Positions 1-9,191 of a DNA stretch of 64,000 bases are shown here, piece after piece. Both the position numbers and the translations under genes were made by a program. The notes under the pieces are model-generated. The model had not been told where the DNA came from, did no database searches, and saw only the letters and a list, made by a program, of their open reading frames with translations. Positions within the stretch are counted from its first letter, which is position 1. The number at the start of each line of letters is the position of its first letter. This DNA comes from Anaerococcus urinomassiliensis (GTDB taxonomy: Bacteria > Bacillota > Clostridia > Tissierellales > Peptoniphilaceae). Location: the NCBI RefSeq assembly GCF_900128425.1, contig NZ_LT635782.1, forward strand, positions 1,364,688-1,428,687. Reading direction: 5' to 3'.

Positions 1-748
1 TTGGCAATCCATCTAGTATGCCCTTAGCTTTTGCTATATTAAATCCTATGACTCCAAATATTACATAGGTCAGCATTTGTATGAGGACTGCTATGAAGTT
101 TCCTAGCATTTTTCCTGCAAAATAGTCTCCAGGTCTTACTGATGAGAAGATGAATTCTATCATCTTTGTTCCTTTTTCTGTAGCTGTCTCTGATAGGACT
201 ACATTTATAAAGCTGATTGATATCATATACATCAAAAATAAGAAGATGAAGTAGATTATCATACCCATTGACCTATTTTCTTCTTTTTCATCGCTGATTT
301 CATTGATTACTGGCATCTTTCCTAAGGCCTTTATTTGTTCCTGGTTAAGGTCAGCCTTTTGGGCGTTGATGTCTGTTTGTATTTGACTAAGTATTGCTTG
401 TAGGGTTAGTTTTTGGCCCATTGATGATGAGCCTGACATATAGTCAGCTTTTATTAGGCCATTGTCATTTTTGACTTTTGCATAGGATGAGATTTCCTTA
501 TCGTCCAATAGCTTATCAAGTTCATCTTCGCTGATAAGCCTAAAATCATAGTCTGGGTTGTTTTCAAAGTATGGTGCTATACTTTCATCTGCTATGACTG
601 CCATGTCGTTGCCAGAGCTACTAGCAAAATATCCTATGGCCATGGTTATGACCATCATAATTATTGGGAATAAGATCATAAACCAGAAAGAACCTGATTT
701 GATTTGCTTCATCAAAGTATCTTGGGCTACAATTTTCATTCTATTCAT
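1..748 (-). CDS. ABC-2 type exporter permease (NatB/YhaP-like), partial
   Basis: The reverse strand is open from an ATG at 748 to the window edge, so only about 249 N-terminal residues are visible. The protein starts MNRMKIVAQDTLMKQIKSGS, followed by a first membrane segment (about residues 24-45), a long extracellular loop, and further membrane segments beginning near residue 160. This one-TM, big-loop, multi-TM layout is that of ABC-2 exporters of the NatB/YhaP group. The start overlaps the last 8 bases of the ATPase gene, so the two are translationally coupled and form one transporter. The substrate cannot be read from sequence; sodium or drug export is usual for the family. The C-terminus lies outside the window. 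Confidence 0.8.
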   Translation of the reverse strand, partial: MNRMKIVAQDTLMKQIKSGSFWFMILFPIIMMVITMAIGYFASSSGNDMAVIADESIAPYFENNPDYDFRLISEDELDKLLDDKEISSYAKVKNDNGLIKADYMSGSSSMGQKLTLQAILSQIQTDINAQKADLNQEQIKALGKMPVINEISDEKEENRSMGMIIYFIFLFLMYMISISFINVVLSETATEKGTKMIEFIFSSVRPGDYFAGKMLGNFIAVLIQMLTYVIFGVIGFNIAKAKGILDGLP

Positions 749-1631
749 GACTTTCCACCACCTTTGCAAATATCTCATTTAGTGTAGGAGCAGCTTGGCT
801 AAATTGGCTAACAAAACCTATATGGTTTTTGATTGATTCATAAATCTCTCTGCTATCGTTTTGGTCATTTAGGTAAAGTTTCCAAATATTGCCATTTTTA
901 GTGTAAGATTTGACCTTGCCATCTATAAGTGGCAACAAGTCCCTATCTGTTTCTACCAAGATTTCCTCTCTTGGATAAGTATTTCTAATCTCTGCTGGAG
1001 TACCATTTAGGACAACTTTGCCGTTTTTTAGCATGACAAGTTTATTGCAGAGGGCTTCCACGTTTTCCATGTTGTGGGATGAGAACAATATAGTCATACC
1101 CATGGAGTTTAGTTCTTTGATGATATCTTCCAATAGCCTGATATTGTATGGATCAAGGCCTGAAAGTGGTTCATCTAGGATTACAAATTCTGGCCTATAG
1201 ATTACTGCTGCCAAGAGTTGGACTTTTTGTTGGTTCCCTTTGGATAGGGATTTGATCTTGTCTGTTAACTTGCCCTTGATTTCAAATCTATCAAACCATT
1301 TTTCCAAAGTTTCTTTAGGGATATTGTCCATTTGGTTAAGTCTTGCAAAGTAGCGGATTTCCTCTTCAATGGTCTTTTTTGGTGAAAGAGATCTTTCTTC
1401 TGGCAAAAATCCAATTTTTTCTAGGGGAACTTTGGCCATTGGTTTTCCATCGTAGAGGATTTCTCCACTGTAATCGTCAAAGAAATTCATCATTGAACGA
1501 AATAGAGTGGATTTACCAGCGCCGTTTTGGCCAATCAAGCCAAAAACATCTCCTTTTTCAACAGTAAAAGAGACATCATCTAAGGCCTGGACTTTGCCAA
1601 AAGATTTAGATACATTTTTTATCTCAATCAT
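741..1631 (-). CDS. ABC transporter ATP-binding protein (NatA/YhaQ-like)
   Basis: This 296-residue ATPase powers the exporter whose permease follows. Walker A GQNGAGKST lies at residues 34-42, the ABC signature LSKGNQQK at 129-136, Walker B with the D-loop (ILDEPLSGLD) at 151-160, and the H-loop histidine at 186. About 80 residues follow the ATPase core and resemble the C-terminal extension (DUF4162 type) of YhaQ/EcsA-like exporters. It is the first gene of a two-gene unit, ending inside the permease start. A preceding small XRE gene lies 94 bases upstream in the same direction and could be co-transcribed. The ATPase role is secure; the transported substrate is unknown. Confidence 0.9.
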   Translation of the reverse strand: MIEIKNVSKSFGKVQALDDVSFTVEKGDVFGLIGQNGAGKSTLFRSMMNFFDDYSGEILYDGKPMAKVPLEKIGFLPEERSLSPKKTIEEEIRYFARLNQMDNIPKETLEKWFDRFEIKGKLTDKIKSLSKGNQQKVQLLAAVIYRPEFVILDEPLSGLDPYNIRLLEDIIKELNSMGMTILFSSHNMENVEALCNKLVMLKNGKVVLNGTPAEIRNTYPREEILVETDRDLLPLIDGKVKSYTKNGNIWKLYLNDQNDSREIYESIKNHIGFVSQFSQAAPTLNEIFAKVVESHE

Positions 1632-1725
1632 AGCTTTACTCCTTTATCTTTTATAGTTAATAATTTTTAAAAAACAATTAATACTTCTCTAAGTTTTTAC
1701 CCAAATTTATATGAAATCATCATTG

Positions 1726-1932
1726 CTAAAAGTAAAATAAATCTTCAAATTTTTCATCTAGGGCTATGCACAAGATCAAGGCCAACTTGGCAGTCGGATT
1801 AAATTGGCCTGTTTCTATGGAACTTATGGTGTTTCTAGAAACACCAACTTCGTCGGCTAGCTTTTGTTGAGAATATCCTTTGGCCTTTCTTACTTCCTTG
1901 AGCCTATTTTTTAGTATCAATTCTTCATTCAT
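1726..1932 (-). CDS. XRE-family HTH transcriptional regulator
   Basis: A 68-residue single-domain Cro/CI-type DNA-binding protein. The helix-turn-helix spans about residues 21-42 (SQQKLADEVGVSRNTISSIE), and the C-terminal end (ALDEKFEDLFYF) is typical of the short YgzD-like regulators that are paired with a small membrane protein. It lies 12 bases downstream of such a membrane protein gene, in one operon. The promoter of that operon carries two copies of an AAGTATACTT-type palindrome (see 2276-2332), so autorepression is the likely mode of control. The target genes beyond its own operon are unknown; the exporter just downstream is a candidate. Confidence 0.9.
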   Translation of the reverse strand: MNEELILKNRLKEVRKAKGYSQQKLADEVGVSRNTISSIETGQFNPTAKLALILCIALDEKFEDLFYF

Positions 1933-1944
1933 AGATTCACCTTA

Positions 1945-2262
1945 TTAGTTGAAACTCATAAAATGAGCTACTAGACTTAATAATCCACCTAAGGCAAAAA
2001 TAATTCCCAAAACTAGGTCTTTCTTTTCTCTGATGTATTTGTATCTGACTAGAATCATAGTCCCCATAATAGCAAAATATATAGCTTGGGCGCCATAATT
2101 GTAAGTATTGAAGACAAATTGATCTCCAGCCACTATAATGGCAGTCACTATTAGGCCAACTTGACTTGAAATCTTTCCTGCTTTTGTCAGTGCATCTAAG
2201 AGATACTCATCATTTTTCTCATAATCCTTTCTGCTTTTTGCGAGTATTTCTTCTCTATCCAT
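1945..2262 (-). CDS. small three-TM membrane protein (DUF6442-like)
   Basis: A 105-residue protein starting MDREEILAKSRKDYEKNDEY, with three hydrophobic segments at roughly residues 33-50, 57-75 and 83-102. The reading frame stays open further upstream, but the ATG at 2262 is preceded by AAGGAGAAAAAT and the start point of transcription predicted from the promoter at 2300-2328 lies downstream of the earlier start codons, so 2262 is chosen. Proteins of this shape are commonly encoded just before a short XRE regulator, as here. The biochemical role is unknown; a sensor or partner of the regulator is only inference. Confidence 0.8.
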   Translation of the reverse strand: MDREEILAKSRKDYEKNDEYLLDALTKAGKISSQVGLIVTAIIVAGDQFVFNTYNYGAQAIYFAIMGTMILVRYKYIREKKDLVLGIIFALGGLLSLVAHFMSFN

Positions 2263-2275
2263 ATTTTTCTCCTTT

Positions 2276-2332
2276 TTGACAAGTATACTTGGTAATTTAA
2301 TTATACATATGCCAAGTGTACTTGTCAAAAAT
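2276..2332 (-). promoter_or_regulatory. sigma-A promoter with paired palindromic operators
   Basis: On the reverse strand a perfect -35 (TTGACA, 2323-2328) and a perfect -10 (TATAAT, 2300-2305) are spaced 17 bases apart. A palindrome of the form CAAGTACACTTGG overlaps the -35 (about 2312-2326) and a second, CCAAGTATACTTG, lies just downstream of the -10 (about 2279-2292), each with the same AAGTAnACTT core. Binding at both sites would bracket the promoter. The XRE regulator encoded two genes downstream is the obvious ligand, by inference. Confidence 0.85.
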
Positions 2333-2342
2333 ATTTTCAAAC

Positions 2343-2367
2343 AAAAAAAGACTGCCGAAGCAGCCTT
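2343..2367 (-). terminator. intrinsic terminator after the uvrBA operon
   Basis: On the reverse strand AGGCTGC-TTCG-GCAGTCT forms a seven-pair stem with a UUCG-type tetraloop, followed by seven T residues. It lies 3 bases beyond the 88-residue gene that follows uvrA and so marks the end of the uvrB-uvrA-small-gene transcript. Confidence 0.85.
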
Positions 2368-2369
2368 GA

Positions 2370-2636
2370 TTAATTATCTTCATTTAAAATCTTTGAAACA
2401 TCGTCAATACCAACACTTTTTAGTAGATCTTCGATTTCCTTTGTTGTCTTGTTTAGCTTGTTACTTAAATCTTTTGCTGAAACTTCTGCGCTTTCATCAT
2501 TAGCCACATCCTCTTGGCCTGGAATGGATTCTGGAAGGTCTATATAGAAATCTTGACCATCTCCCATTGAAAAGCTTACTGGTCTACCGTTTCTTTTTGT
2601 GTCTACTTTGTTGTCTTTTTTATCTTCAAATCCCAT
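2370..2636 (-). CDS. small acidic protein co-transcribed with uvrBA, unknown function
   Basis: An 88-residue soluble, acidic protein with no recognised domain. The N-terminal half is polar and rich in Lys/Asp; the C-terminal 40 residues (from about SAEVSAKDLSNKL) look like an amphipathic helical tail. It starts 9 bases after the uvrA stop and is followed at once by a terminator, so it is the third gene of the uvrB-uvrA unit. The start ATG has a good GGAG-type site (AATAGGAGAAAATAATG). No function is proposed beyond the genomic link to excision repair. Confidence 0.75.
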   Translation of the reverse strand: MGFEDKKDNKVDTKRNGRPVSFSMGDGQDFYIDLPESIPGQEDVANDESAEVSAKDLSNKLNKTTKEIEDLLKSVGIDDVSKILNEDN

Positions 2637-2645
2637 TATTTTCTC

Positions 2646-5465
2646 CTATTTTTTAAGAATTTTCTTTAGGTACTTGCCCGTGTATGATTTTTTGTTTTTT
2701 GCTATCTCTTCTGGAGTACCAGCTCCCACCAGGGTCCCACCACCATCTCCACCTTCTGGTCCTAGGTCTACAATGTAGTCAGAAACTTTGATTACATCTA
2801 GGTTGTGCTCTATGACAACCACCGTGTTGTTCTGGTCAACTAGACGGTTTAGGACTTCTATTAGTTTGTGGACATCAGCCATGTGTAGGCCTGTAGTTGG
2901 CTCATCGAGTATATATAGGGTCTGGCCTGTGCCTACTTTGGCAAGTTCTGTGGCAAGTTTTACTCTTTGAGCCTCTCCACCAGATAGTTCTGTGGATGGT
3001 TGGCCAATCTTGATATAGCCAAGTCCTACATCATAGAGGGTTTGGAGTTTTCTGACAATTGGGGCGTGGTTTTCAAAAAATTCTATGCCTTCTTCAACTG
3101 TCATATCCAAAACTTCTGATATATCTTTGCCCTTATATTTGACTTCTAAAGTCTCGCGGTTGTAGCGCTTACCATGGCAAACTTCGCATGGCACATATAC
3201 ATCTGGCAAGAACATCATGTCTACCTTGATTGTACCATCACCCTTGCAGGCTTCACAACGTCCACCCTTTACATTGAAGGAAAATCTGCCCTTGGCATAG
3301 CCCCTCATCTTGGCCTCGTTGGTCATGGCAAATACATCTCGGATATTGTCAAAGACCTTGGTGTAGGTTGCAGGATTGGACCTCGGAGTCCTTCCTATTG
3401 GGGATTGGTCAATGGCTATGACCTTGTCGATTTGATCAAGACCTAGGATATCGTCGTGCTTGCCTGGGCGAACCTTGGTTTTGTTGAGCCTTCTTGTAAC
3501 AGACTTATAGAGGATTTCATTTATCAGTGAAGATTTTCCCGAACCTGATACTCCTGTCACAGATGTCAAGACGCCAAGAGGTATCTTAACGTCTATATCT
3601 TTGAGGTTGTTTTCCTTGGCTCCCTTAATCTCTATAAAATTGTCCGAGCTTCTTCTTGTTTTAGGAACTGGGATTTCTCTTCTGCCAGATAGGTAGTCGC
3701 CTGTGATAGAATTTTTGGCTTTTATAATGTCATCTAGGCTTCCTTTGGCCACAACTTCTCCCCCGTGGACTCCAGCCTTTGGACCTATATCTACTATATA
3801 GTCAGCTTCACGAATGGTATCTTCGTCGTGTTCTACGATAATTAGGGTGTTTCCTATATCTGTGAGATTTCTTAGGGAGGTTATTAGCTTGTCATTATCT
3901 CTTTGGTGTAGTCCTATTGATGGCTCATCTAGGACATAGCATACTCCCACAAGGCCCGAGCCAATCTGGGTAGCCAGTCTTATCCTCTGACTTTCTCCTC
4001 CAGAAAGGGTTGATGCAGCACGGCTTAGGGTTAGGTAGCCAAGGCCTACGTCATTTAGGAACTTTAATCTCGCCTTAATCTCCTTTACGATTAGCTCTGC
4101 TATTTTTGCTTTCATTTCTGATAATTTTAGTTTATCAAAAAATTCTATAGACTTCTCTACAGAAAGTTTGGTCAAATCTGATATGTTTGTCTCGTTTATT
4201 TTGATGGCCAAAACTTCTTGCTTTAACCTGTCTCCGTGGCAGGTGTGGCATTCTTCTTCGCCCATGAATTCACCAATTCTTTTCCTTAGTGAATCAGAGT
4301 TTGACCTTTCGTACCTGTCAGATAGGTTAGTGATAGCTCCTTCAAATTTGCCCTTGTATCTCTTTCTGCCAGAAAATCTGGAGTCAAAGACAAAGTTTAG
4401 CTCGTAGTCGGTCCCATAAAGGATATCATCTATCATCTCTTGTGGAGCATCTTTGATTGGCTTATCAGTTGGAAAATCATAATGGTCGGATATGGCCTTG
4501 ATAGTTTCGTAATAGTATGAACCCTTGGCAGAACCAGCATAGGCATCAATGGCCCCCTCATCTATAGAAAGATTTTTCTGTGGGATTACAAGCTCTGGGT
4601 CAATTTGTAGGTGAAAACCTAGACCATTACAGTCTGGGCACATGCCTATTGGTGCATTGAAGGAGAACATATTCGGTGTAATCTCTGGCAGGCTCACGTG
4701 GCCGTCTGGACAGGCAAGCTTGGAGCTCATCATAAAAGGCTCTCCGTCTATGACATCGATTATGACCAAGCCATTAGCAAGGCCTAAGGCCGTTTCCAAA
4801 GAATCTGTAAGTCTAGCATTGACGCCTTCTTTGATGACAATCCTATCTACGACAATTGATATGTCGTGCTTTTTGGTTTTGGATAATTCAATCTCTTCTG
4901 CCAGGTCGTATTTTTCTCCATCTATGATAACTCTCACAAATCCTTGTTTTTGGATATTTTCTAGAGCCTTTTTATGTTGGCCCTTCTTGCCCTTTATCAT
5001 AGGAGCAAGGATCTGTATCCTAGTCCTTTCTGGCAACTCCAGGATATGGTCTACCATTTGGTCTATGGATTGGGCTTCGATTTTCTTGCCACAAACTGGA
5101 CAATAAGCATCGCCAATTCTGGCATAGAGCAGCCTATAATAGTCGTATATTTCTGTAACTGTTGCTACAGTTGATCTTGGGTTTCTATTGGTTGTCTTTT
5201 GGTCTATGGATATAGATGGGGAAAGTCCCTCTATGCTATCCACATCCGGCTTGTCAACATTGCCCAAAAACTGCCTAGCATAGGATGATAGACTTTCTAC
5301 GTAGCGCCTCTGTCCCTCGGCATAAATTGTGTCAAAGGCCAAAGTGGACTTCCCAGATCCGGAAAGCCCAGTAAAAACTATCATATTATCGCGTGGCAGA
5401 GTTATGTTGACATTTTTTAAGTTGTTGGTGCGAGCACCTTTTATAACTATGTCGTGTTCTGTCAA
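2646..5465 (-). CDS. uvrA: excinuclease ABC subunit UvrA
   Basis: UvrA (939 residues) is the damage-recognition ATPase of nucleotide excision repair; as a dimer it loads UvrB on distorted DNA. The sequence carries the first Walker A (GLSGSGKST, residues 33-41), the CPVCGKK and CPDC zinc-binding cysteines of the first half, the LSGGESQRIRLA signature, a second Walker A (GVSGSGKSSL), the second zinc module (CEACKGDG and CEVCHG) and the second signature LSGGEAQRVKLA. Length and domain order are those of the full family. The start is TTG at 5465, one base after the uvrB stop, and uses a GGAG site inside the uvrB end, so translation is coupled. Nothing appears damaged. Confidence 0.98.
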   Translation of the reverse strand: MTEHDIVIKGARTNNLKNVNITLPRDNMIVFTGLSGSGKSTLAFDTIYAEGQRRYVESLSSYARQFLGNVDKPDVDSIEGLSPSISIDQKTTNRNPRSTVATVTEIYDYYRLLYARIGDAYCPVCGKKIEAQSIDQMVDHILELPERTRIQILAPMIKGKKGQHKKALENIQKQGFVRVIIDGEKYDLAEEIELSKTKKHDISIVVDRIVIKEGVNARLTDSLETALGLANGLVIIDVIDGEPFMMSSKLACPDGHVSLPEITPNMFSFNAPIGMCPDCNGLGFHLQIDPELVIPQKNLSIDEGAIDAYAGSAKGSYYYETIKAISDHYDFPTDKPIKDAPQEMIDDILYGTDYELNFVFDSRFSGRKRYKGKFEGAITNLSDRYERSNSDSLRKRIGEFMGEEECHTCHGDRLKQEVLAIKINETNISDLTKLSVEKSIEFFDKLKLSEMKAKIAELIVKEIKARLKFLNDVGLGYLTLSRAASTLSGGESQRIRLATQIGSGLVGVCYVLDEPSIGLHQRDNDKLITSLRNLTDIGNTLIIVEHDEDTIREADYIVDIGPKAGVHGGEVVAKGSLDDIIKAKNSITGDYLSGRREIPVPKTRRSSDNFIEIKGAKENNLKDIDVKIPLGVLTSVTGVSGSGKSSLINEILYKSVTRRLNKTKVRPGKHDDILGLDQIDKVIAIDQSPIGRTPRSNPATYTKVFDNIRDVFAMTNEAKMRGYAKGRFSFNVKGGRCEACKGDGTIKVDMMFLPDVYVPCEVCHGKRYNRETLEVKYKGKDISEVLDMTVEEGIEFFENHAPIVRKLQTLYDVGLGYIKIGQPSTELSGGEAQRVKLATELAKVGTGQTLYILDEPTTGLHMADVHKLIEVLNRLVDQNNTVVVIEHNLDVIKVSDYIVDLGPEGGDGGGTLVGAGTPEEIAKNKKSYTGKYLKKILKK

Positions 5466-5466
5466 T

Positions 5467-7434
5467 TTATGCTCCTTGGAAATTTTCTTTCATAGACTTG
5501 ATTTGGTCACGAATGTTGGCAGCTCTCTCAAAGTCAAGCTCTTCTGCTGCCTTATACATTTGACTTTCAAGATTGATCAATATTGTATCTATATCTTCGC
5601 GGCTAAATTCTTCAACTTCCTCTTCTTTTGTTTCTTTGGTTACTTGAATCATTTCGCCGATATTTTTCCTGATTGTAGTTGGTACTATACCATGTTCTTC
5701 GTTGAAGGCCATTTGGATCTCACGACGACGGCTTGTTTCATCCATGGCAATTTTCATAGACTTGGTTATAGAATCCCCATATAAGATTACATGGCCTTCG
5801 CTGTTTCTAGCAGCACGACCAATAGTTTGGATAAGGGATCTTTCTGACCTGAGGAAGCCTTCCTTGTCAGCATCAAGTATGGCTATAAGGCTAACTTCTG
5901 GTATATCTATACCCTCACGAAGGAGGTTGATGCCAACTAGTACGTCAAATTCTCCAAGTCTAAGCTCTCTTATAATCTCAGATCTTTCTATAGTTTTGAT
6001 ATCTGAGTGCAAGTATTTTACCTTTACTCCATTTTGAGTTAGGTAGGTTGTCAAATCTTCGGCCATTTTCTTGGTCAAAGTTGTAACCAAAGTCCTGTCG
6101 CCCTTTTCTGTGGTCTTGTTAATTTCTTCCATTAGATCGTCGATTTGATTTTCTGTTGGACGAACTTCAACAAGTGGGTCTAATAGCCCTGTAGGACGAA
6201 TGATTTGATCTACCATCTTTCCACCAGTCTTGTCCATTTCGTAAGGACCTGGGGTTGCTGAAACATAGATTGCTTGGTCGATTAAACCTTCAAATTCATG
6301 GAATTTCAAAGGTCTATTGTCAAGGGCTGATGGAAGTCTAAAACCATAGTCGACTAGGTTTTGCTTTCTGGACCTATCTCCCTCATACATGCCCCCTACT
6401 TGAGGGATGGATACGTGGGATTCGTCAACCATAAGGACAAAATCTTTTGGGAAATAATCTATCAAGGTATATGGTCTAGATCCTGGTGCTCTTTGGCTTA
6501 GGTGTCTGGAGTAGTTTTCTATACCTGAGCAAAAACCTATTTCCTTTAGCATTTCTATGTCGTAGCGAGTTCTTTGCTCCAACCTTTGAGCTTCCAAAAG
6601 CTTGTTTTGACTATTTAGCTCAGCAAGACGTTCTTCTAATTCTTCTTCGATAGTAACAATGGCACGCTCTGTCTTTTCACTAGTTGTAGCGTAGTGGCTG
6701 GCAGGATAAATGTAGCCGTGGCTTAGCTTCGCTGTCACCTTTCCTGTTAGGGAATCAAACTCAGAAATCTCCTCGATTTCATCACCAAAAAACTCAACTC
6801 TGATGGCTTTTTGGTCAAAACCTGCTGGGAAAATATCTAGTATATCTCCACGACGTCTGAAAGTCCCTCTCTCAAAGTCAATGTCATTTCTTACATATTG
6901 AACATCTATTAATTTTCTCATCACTTCTTCCGGAGCGATCTCTTGGCCAGGGCGCAAGGATACGACTAGTTCTTTGTAGTCGATTGGGTCACCTAGACCA
7001 TAGATACAAGAAACAGATGCCACGATTATAACATCTCTTCTCTCAAAAAGAGCCATGGTCGCAGAGTGGCGCATCTTGTCGATCTCATCGTTGATAGAAG
7101 AATCCTTGGCAATATAAGTATCAGTTGCAGCTACATAGGCTTCCGGTTGGTAGTAGTCGTAGTAGGAAACAAAATACTCCACAGCATTGTCTGGGAAAAA
7201 CTCCTTAAACTCTGTAAACAGCTGGTAGGCCAAGGTCTTGTTGTGGGCAAGAATCAAGGTTGGCCTTTGGACCTCCTCGATTATATTTGCCATGGTAAAG
7301 GTCTTGCCAGAACCTGTAACCCCTCTTAGAATTTGGTGCTTTTTACCTTCCTTAAGGCCCTTAGCAAGCTTAGCAATAGCCTCTGGCTGGTCACCTCTTG
7401 GTTTGTATTCGGAATTTATCTTAAATTTATTCAA
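5467..7434 (-). CDS. uvrB: excinuclease ABC subunit UvrB
   Basis: UvrB (655 residues) verifies DNA damage after handover from UvrA and recruits UvrC. Seen in the sequence: Walker A GVTGSGKT (residues 38-45), the beta-hairpin region [11 protein letters not shown] (about 91-101) that inserts between the strands, the helicase DESH box, helicase motifs V and VI ([22 protein letters not shown]), and a C-terminal UVR motif ([13 protein letters not shown]) that contacts UvrC. It is the first gene of a uvrB-uvrA-small-gene operon. A direct repeat like a CtsR box lies upstream at 7477-7493. The gene is complete and of normal length. Confidence 0.98.
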   Translation of the reverse strand: MNKFKINSEYKPRGDQPEAIAKLAKGLKEGKKHQILRGVTGSGKTFTMANIIEEVQRPTLILAHNKTLAYQLFTEFKEFFPDNAVEYFVSYYDYYQPEAYVAATDTYIAKDSSINDEIDKMRHSATMALFERRDVIIVASVSCIYGLGDPIDYKELVVSLRPGQEIAPEEVMRKLIDVQYVRNDIDFERGTFRRRGDILDIFPAGFDQKAIRVEFFGDEIEEISEFDSLTGKVTAKLSHGYIYPASHYATTSEKTERAIVTIEEELEERLAELNSQNKLLEAQRLEQRTRYDIEMLKEIGFCSGIENYSRHLSQRAPGSRPYTLIDYFPKDFVLMVDESHVSIPQVGGMYEGDRSRKQNLVDYGFRLPSALDNRPLKFHEFEGLIDQAIYVSATPGPYEMDKTGGKMVDQIIRPTGLLDPLVEVRPTENQIDDLMEEINKTTEKGDRTLVTTLTKKMAEDLTTYLTQNGVKVKYLHSDIKTIERSEIIRELRLGEFDVLVGINLLREGIDIPEVSLIAILDADKEGFLRSERSLIQTIGRAARNSEGHVILYGDSITKSMKIAMDETSRRREIQMAFNEEHGIVPTTIRKNIGEMIQVTKETKEEEVEEFSREDIDTILINLESQMYKAAEELDFERAANIRDQIKSMKENFQGA

Positions 7435-7476
7435 AGATTAATCCTTTCTTTATATATCAATGAAAAAGTCAAAGTT

Positions 7477-7493
7477 TTTGACTTACTTTGACC
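7477..7493 (-). promoter_or_regulatory. possible CtsR-like heptad repeat upstream of uvrB
   Basis: Reading the reverse strand, GGTCAAA and AGTCAAA are direct repeats three bases apart, which matches the class III heat-shock (CtsR) box arrangement, with T instead of A at the spacer's middle base. An inverted copy (ACTTTGACTT) follows immediately. The site sits about 45 bases before the uvrB start, where an operator would act. The binding protein is inferred, and the same sequences could act on the divergent dhaK gene. Confidence 0.35.
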
Positions 7494-7609
7494 TTTGTAT
7501 TACTATTCTCATATTCATAAATATACTGCGGAAAGGACAATATTTCAATCATTATTATCTACCTAGATGGGTATATATCATAAAAAGAATATTATAATCG
7601 GAGGTAGAT

Positions 7610-8587
7610 ATGAAAAAGATTATAAACAAGCCAGAAGATATAATTAATCAAATGCTAGATGGAATGGTAAAGGCAAATCCAGAAAAAATCGTAAGAATCG
7701 AAGGCACTAGTGTCATTGCAAGAAAAGATGCACCAGTTGCTGGCAAAGTTGGTCTAATATCAGGTGGTGGTTCCGGTCACGAACCTGCTCATGCTGGTTA
7801 TGTTGGCAAGGGCATGCTTGATTGTGCCATAGCTGGAGATGTATTCACATCCCCTACCCCAGACCAAGTACTTGAAGCTATCAAAAGAGCTGACTCTGGC
7901 AAGGGAGTTTTTATGGTAGTGAAAAATTACCAGGGAGATGTTATGAACTTTGAAATGGCCAAGGAAATGGCAGAAATGGAAGATATAGAAGTCGACTATG
8001 TGATTACCAACGATGATATAGTAGTAGAAAACAAGGAAGACAGACGTGGGGTAGCTGGAACAATCTTTGTTCATAAGACCCTTGGCGCCATGGCAGAAAA
8101 CGGAGCTAGCCTAAGCGAAATCAAGGAAATGGCTGATAAAATTGTAGAAGACATCAAATCTATCGGTATGGCAAGCAAACCATGCACCAACCCTTCAGAT
8201 GGCAAGGAATCCTTTAGCCTAGATGAAAACGAAATCGAAATGGGAATCGGCATCCACGGTGAAGAGGGCATCCAAAAAGAAGAAATGAAATCAGCAGATG
8301 AAATCACAAAAGAAATGATCGATAGGCTCCTAGTTGAAGTGACAGATACAAATAGCCAATATGCCCTCATGATAAATGGTATGGGAGCTACACCAGAGAT
8401 GGAACTATTTGTCATAAACAACAGCATTGCTGATTACCTAGCTGAGAAAAACATCAAAATTGCTCGCACTTATGTAGGTAACTTTATGACCAGTATGGAT
8501 ATGGCAGGATTCTCAATCACCTTATACAAGGTTGACGACCAAAGACTAGCCCTCCTAGACCAAGAAGTAGACATAGTAAGGAAATAA
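7610..8587 (+). CDS. dhaK: PTS-dependent dihydroxyacetone kinase, DhaK subunit
   Basis: DhaK (325 residues) binds dihydroxyacetone covalently and presents it for phosphorylation to DHA phosphate; the phosphate comes from PEP through HPr, DhaM and DhaL. The substrate-site loop SGGGSGHEP is at residues 51-59, and the histidine that forms the hemiaminal with the substrate is H216 in GIGIHGEEG. Length is standard for the PTS type. It opens a dhaK-dhaL-dhaM operon with a 4-base gap to dhaL. The ribosome site (TCGGAGGTAGAT) is strong. The cell can therefore use DHA or glycerol-derived DHA and tie its use to PTS state. Confidence 0.97.
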   Translation: MKKIINKPEDIINQMLDGMVKANPEKIVRIEGTSVIARKDAPVAGKVGLISGGGSGHEPAHAGYVGKGMLDCAIAGDVFTSPTPDQVLEAIKRADSGKGVFMVVKNYQGDVMNFEMAKEMAEMEDIEVDYVITNDDIVVENKEDRRGVAGTIFVHKTLGAMAENGASLSEIKEMADKIVEDIKSIGMASKPCTNPSDGKESFSLDENEIEMGIGIHGEEGIQKEEMKSADEITKEMIDRLLVEVTDTNSQYALMINGMGATPEMELFVINNSIADYLAEKNIKIARTYVGNFMTSMDMAGFSITLYKVDDQRLALLDQEVDIVRK

Positions 8588-8591
8588 ATAT

Positions 8592-9191
8592 ATGCAAGTT
8601 AATAATGTAAAAACTCTAATATTACAAGCAGCAGATGAAATCATAGCCAACAAGGACTATCTCACAGACCTAGATAGGTCCATAGGAGATGCTGACCACG
8701 GCGTAAATATGGCAAAAGGCTTTGGCTTTACCAAGGAAGCTCTAGAAGCTGACTTTGATGATTACAAAACTTTGTTTAATAAAGTAGCTACTACTTTGCT
8801 ATCCAAGGTAGGCGGAGCCTCTGGCCCTCTCTATGGTTCATTTTTTATGAAATTTGCTGCAAGCCTCAAGGATGTAGAAGATTTGACCCGTGATGAACTA
8901 AACAAAGCATTTACAGCTGGTCTTGAGGGAGTCAAACAAAGAGGAAAGGCAGAAGTTGGCGATAAGACTATGGTAGATGTCCTAGAGCCAGTTGCAGAAG
9001 CCCTAAATGCTGGCAAATCTTTTGATGAGGTTATTAAAATAGCAGAAGAATCCATGGAAAAAACCAAGGACATCAAAGCTAAAAAAGGCCGTGCATCATA
9101 CGTTGGAGAAAGGTCTATTGGCCACATTGACCCAGGTGCAGCAAGTTCTTATATCCTAATCAAAGAAACTTTGGGAGCTATCAATGATTAA
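8592..9191 (+). CDS. dhaL: dihydroxyacetone kinase, ADP-binding DhaL subunit
   Basis: DhaL (199 residues) carries a tightly bound ADP that is phosphorylated by DhaM and then gives the phosphate to DHA held in DhaK. The metal and nucleotide-binding aspartates are visible near the N-terminus (D28, D33 and D35 in DRSIGDADHG), followed by the helical-barrel pattern with KVGGASGPLYGSFF and the late motif GRASYVGERSIGHIDPGA typical of the nucleotide-binding DhaL fold. It is the second gene of the dha operon, and its last 8 bases overlap dhaM. Confidence 0.96.
   Translation: MQVNNVKTLILQAADEIIANKDYLTDLDRSIGDADHGVNMAKGFGFTKEALEADFDDYKTLFNKVATTLLSKVGGASGPLYGSFFMKFAASLKDVEDLTRDELNKAFTAGLEGVKQRGKAEVGDKTMVDVLEPVAEALNAGKSFDEVIKIAEESMEKTKDIKAKKGRASYVGERSIGHIDPGAASSYILIKETLGAIND

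Noticed and set aside
1945..2340. Long form of the small membrane protein starting at 2340
   Set aside because: The extra codons run through the promoter and lie upstream of the transcription start; the ATG at 2262 has the ribosome site.
4642..5106. Rightward 154-codon frame inside uvrA, and many similar frames opposite long genes
   Set aside because: These mirror the codon pattern of the real gene on the other strand and lack their own ribosome sites or motifs.
7570..7610. TATAAT at about 7580 as the dhaK promoter
   Set aside because: Transcription would begin at or inside the ribosome site, and no -35 is seen at the right distance; the true promoter could not be placed.
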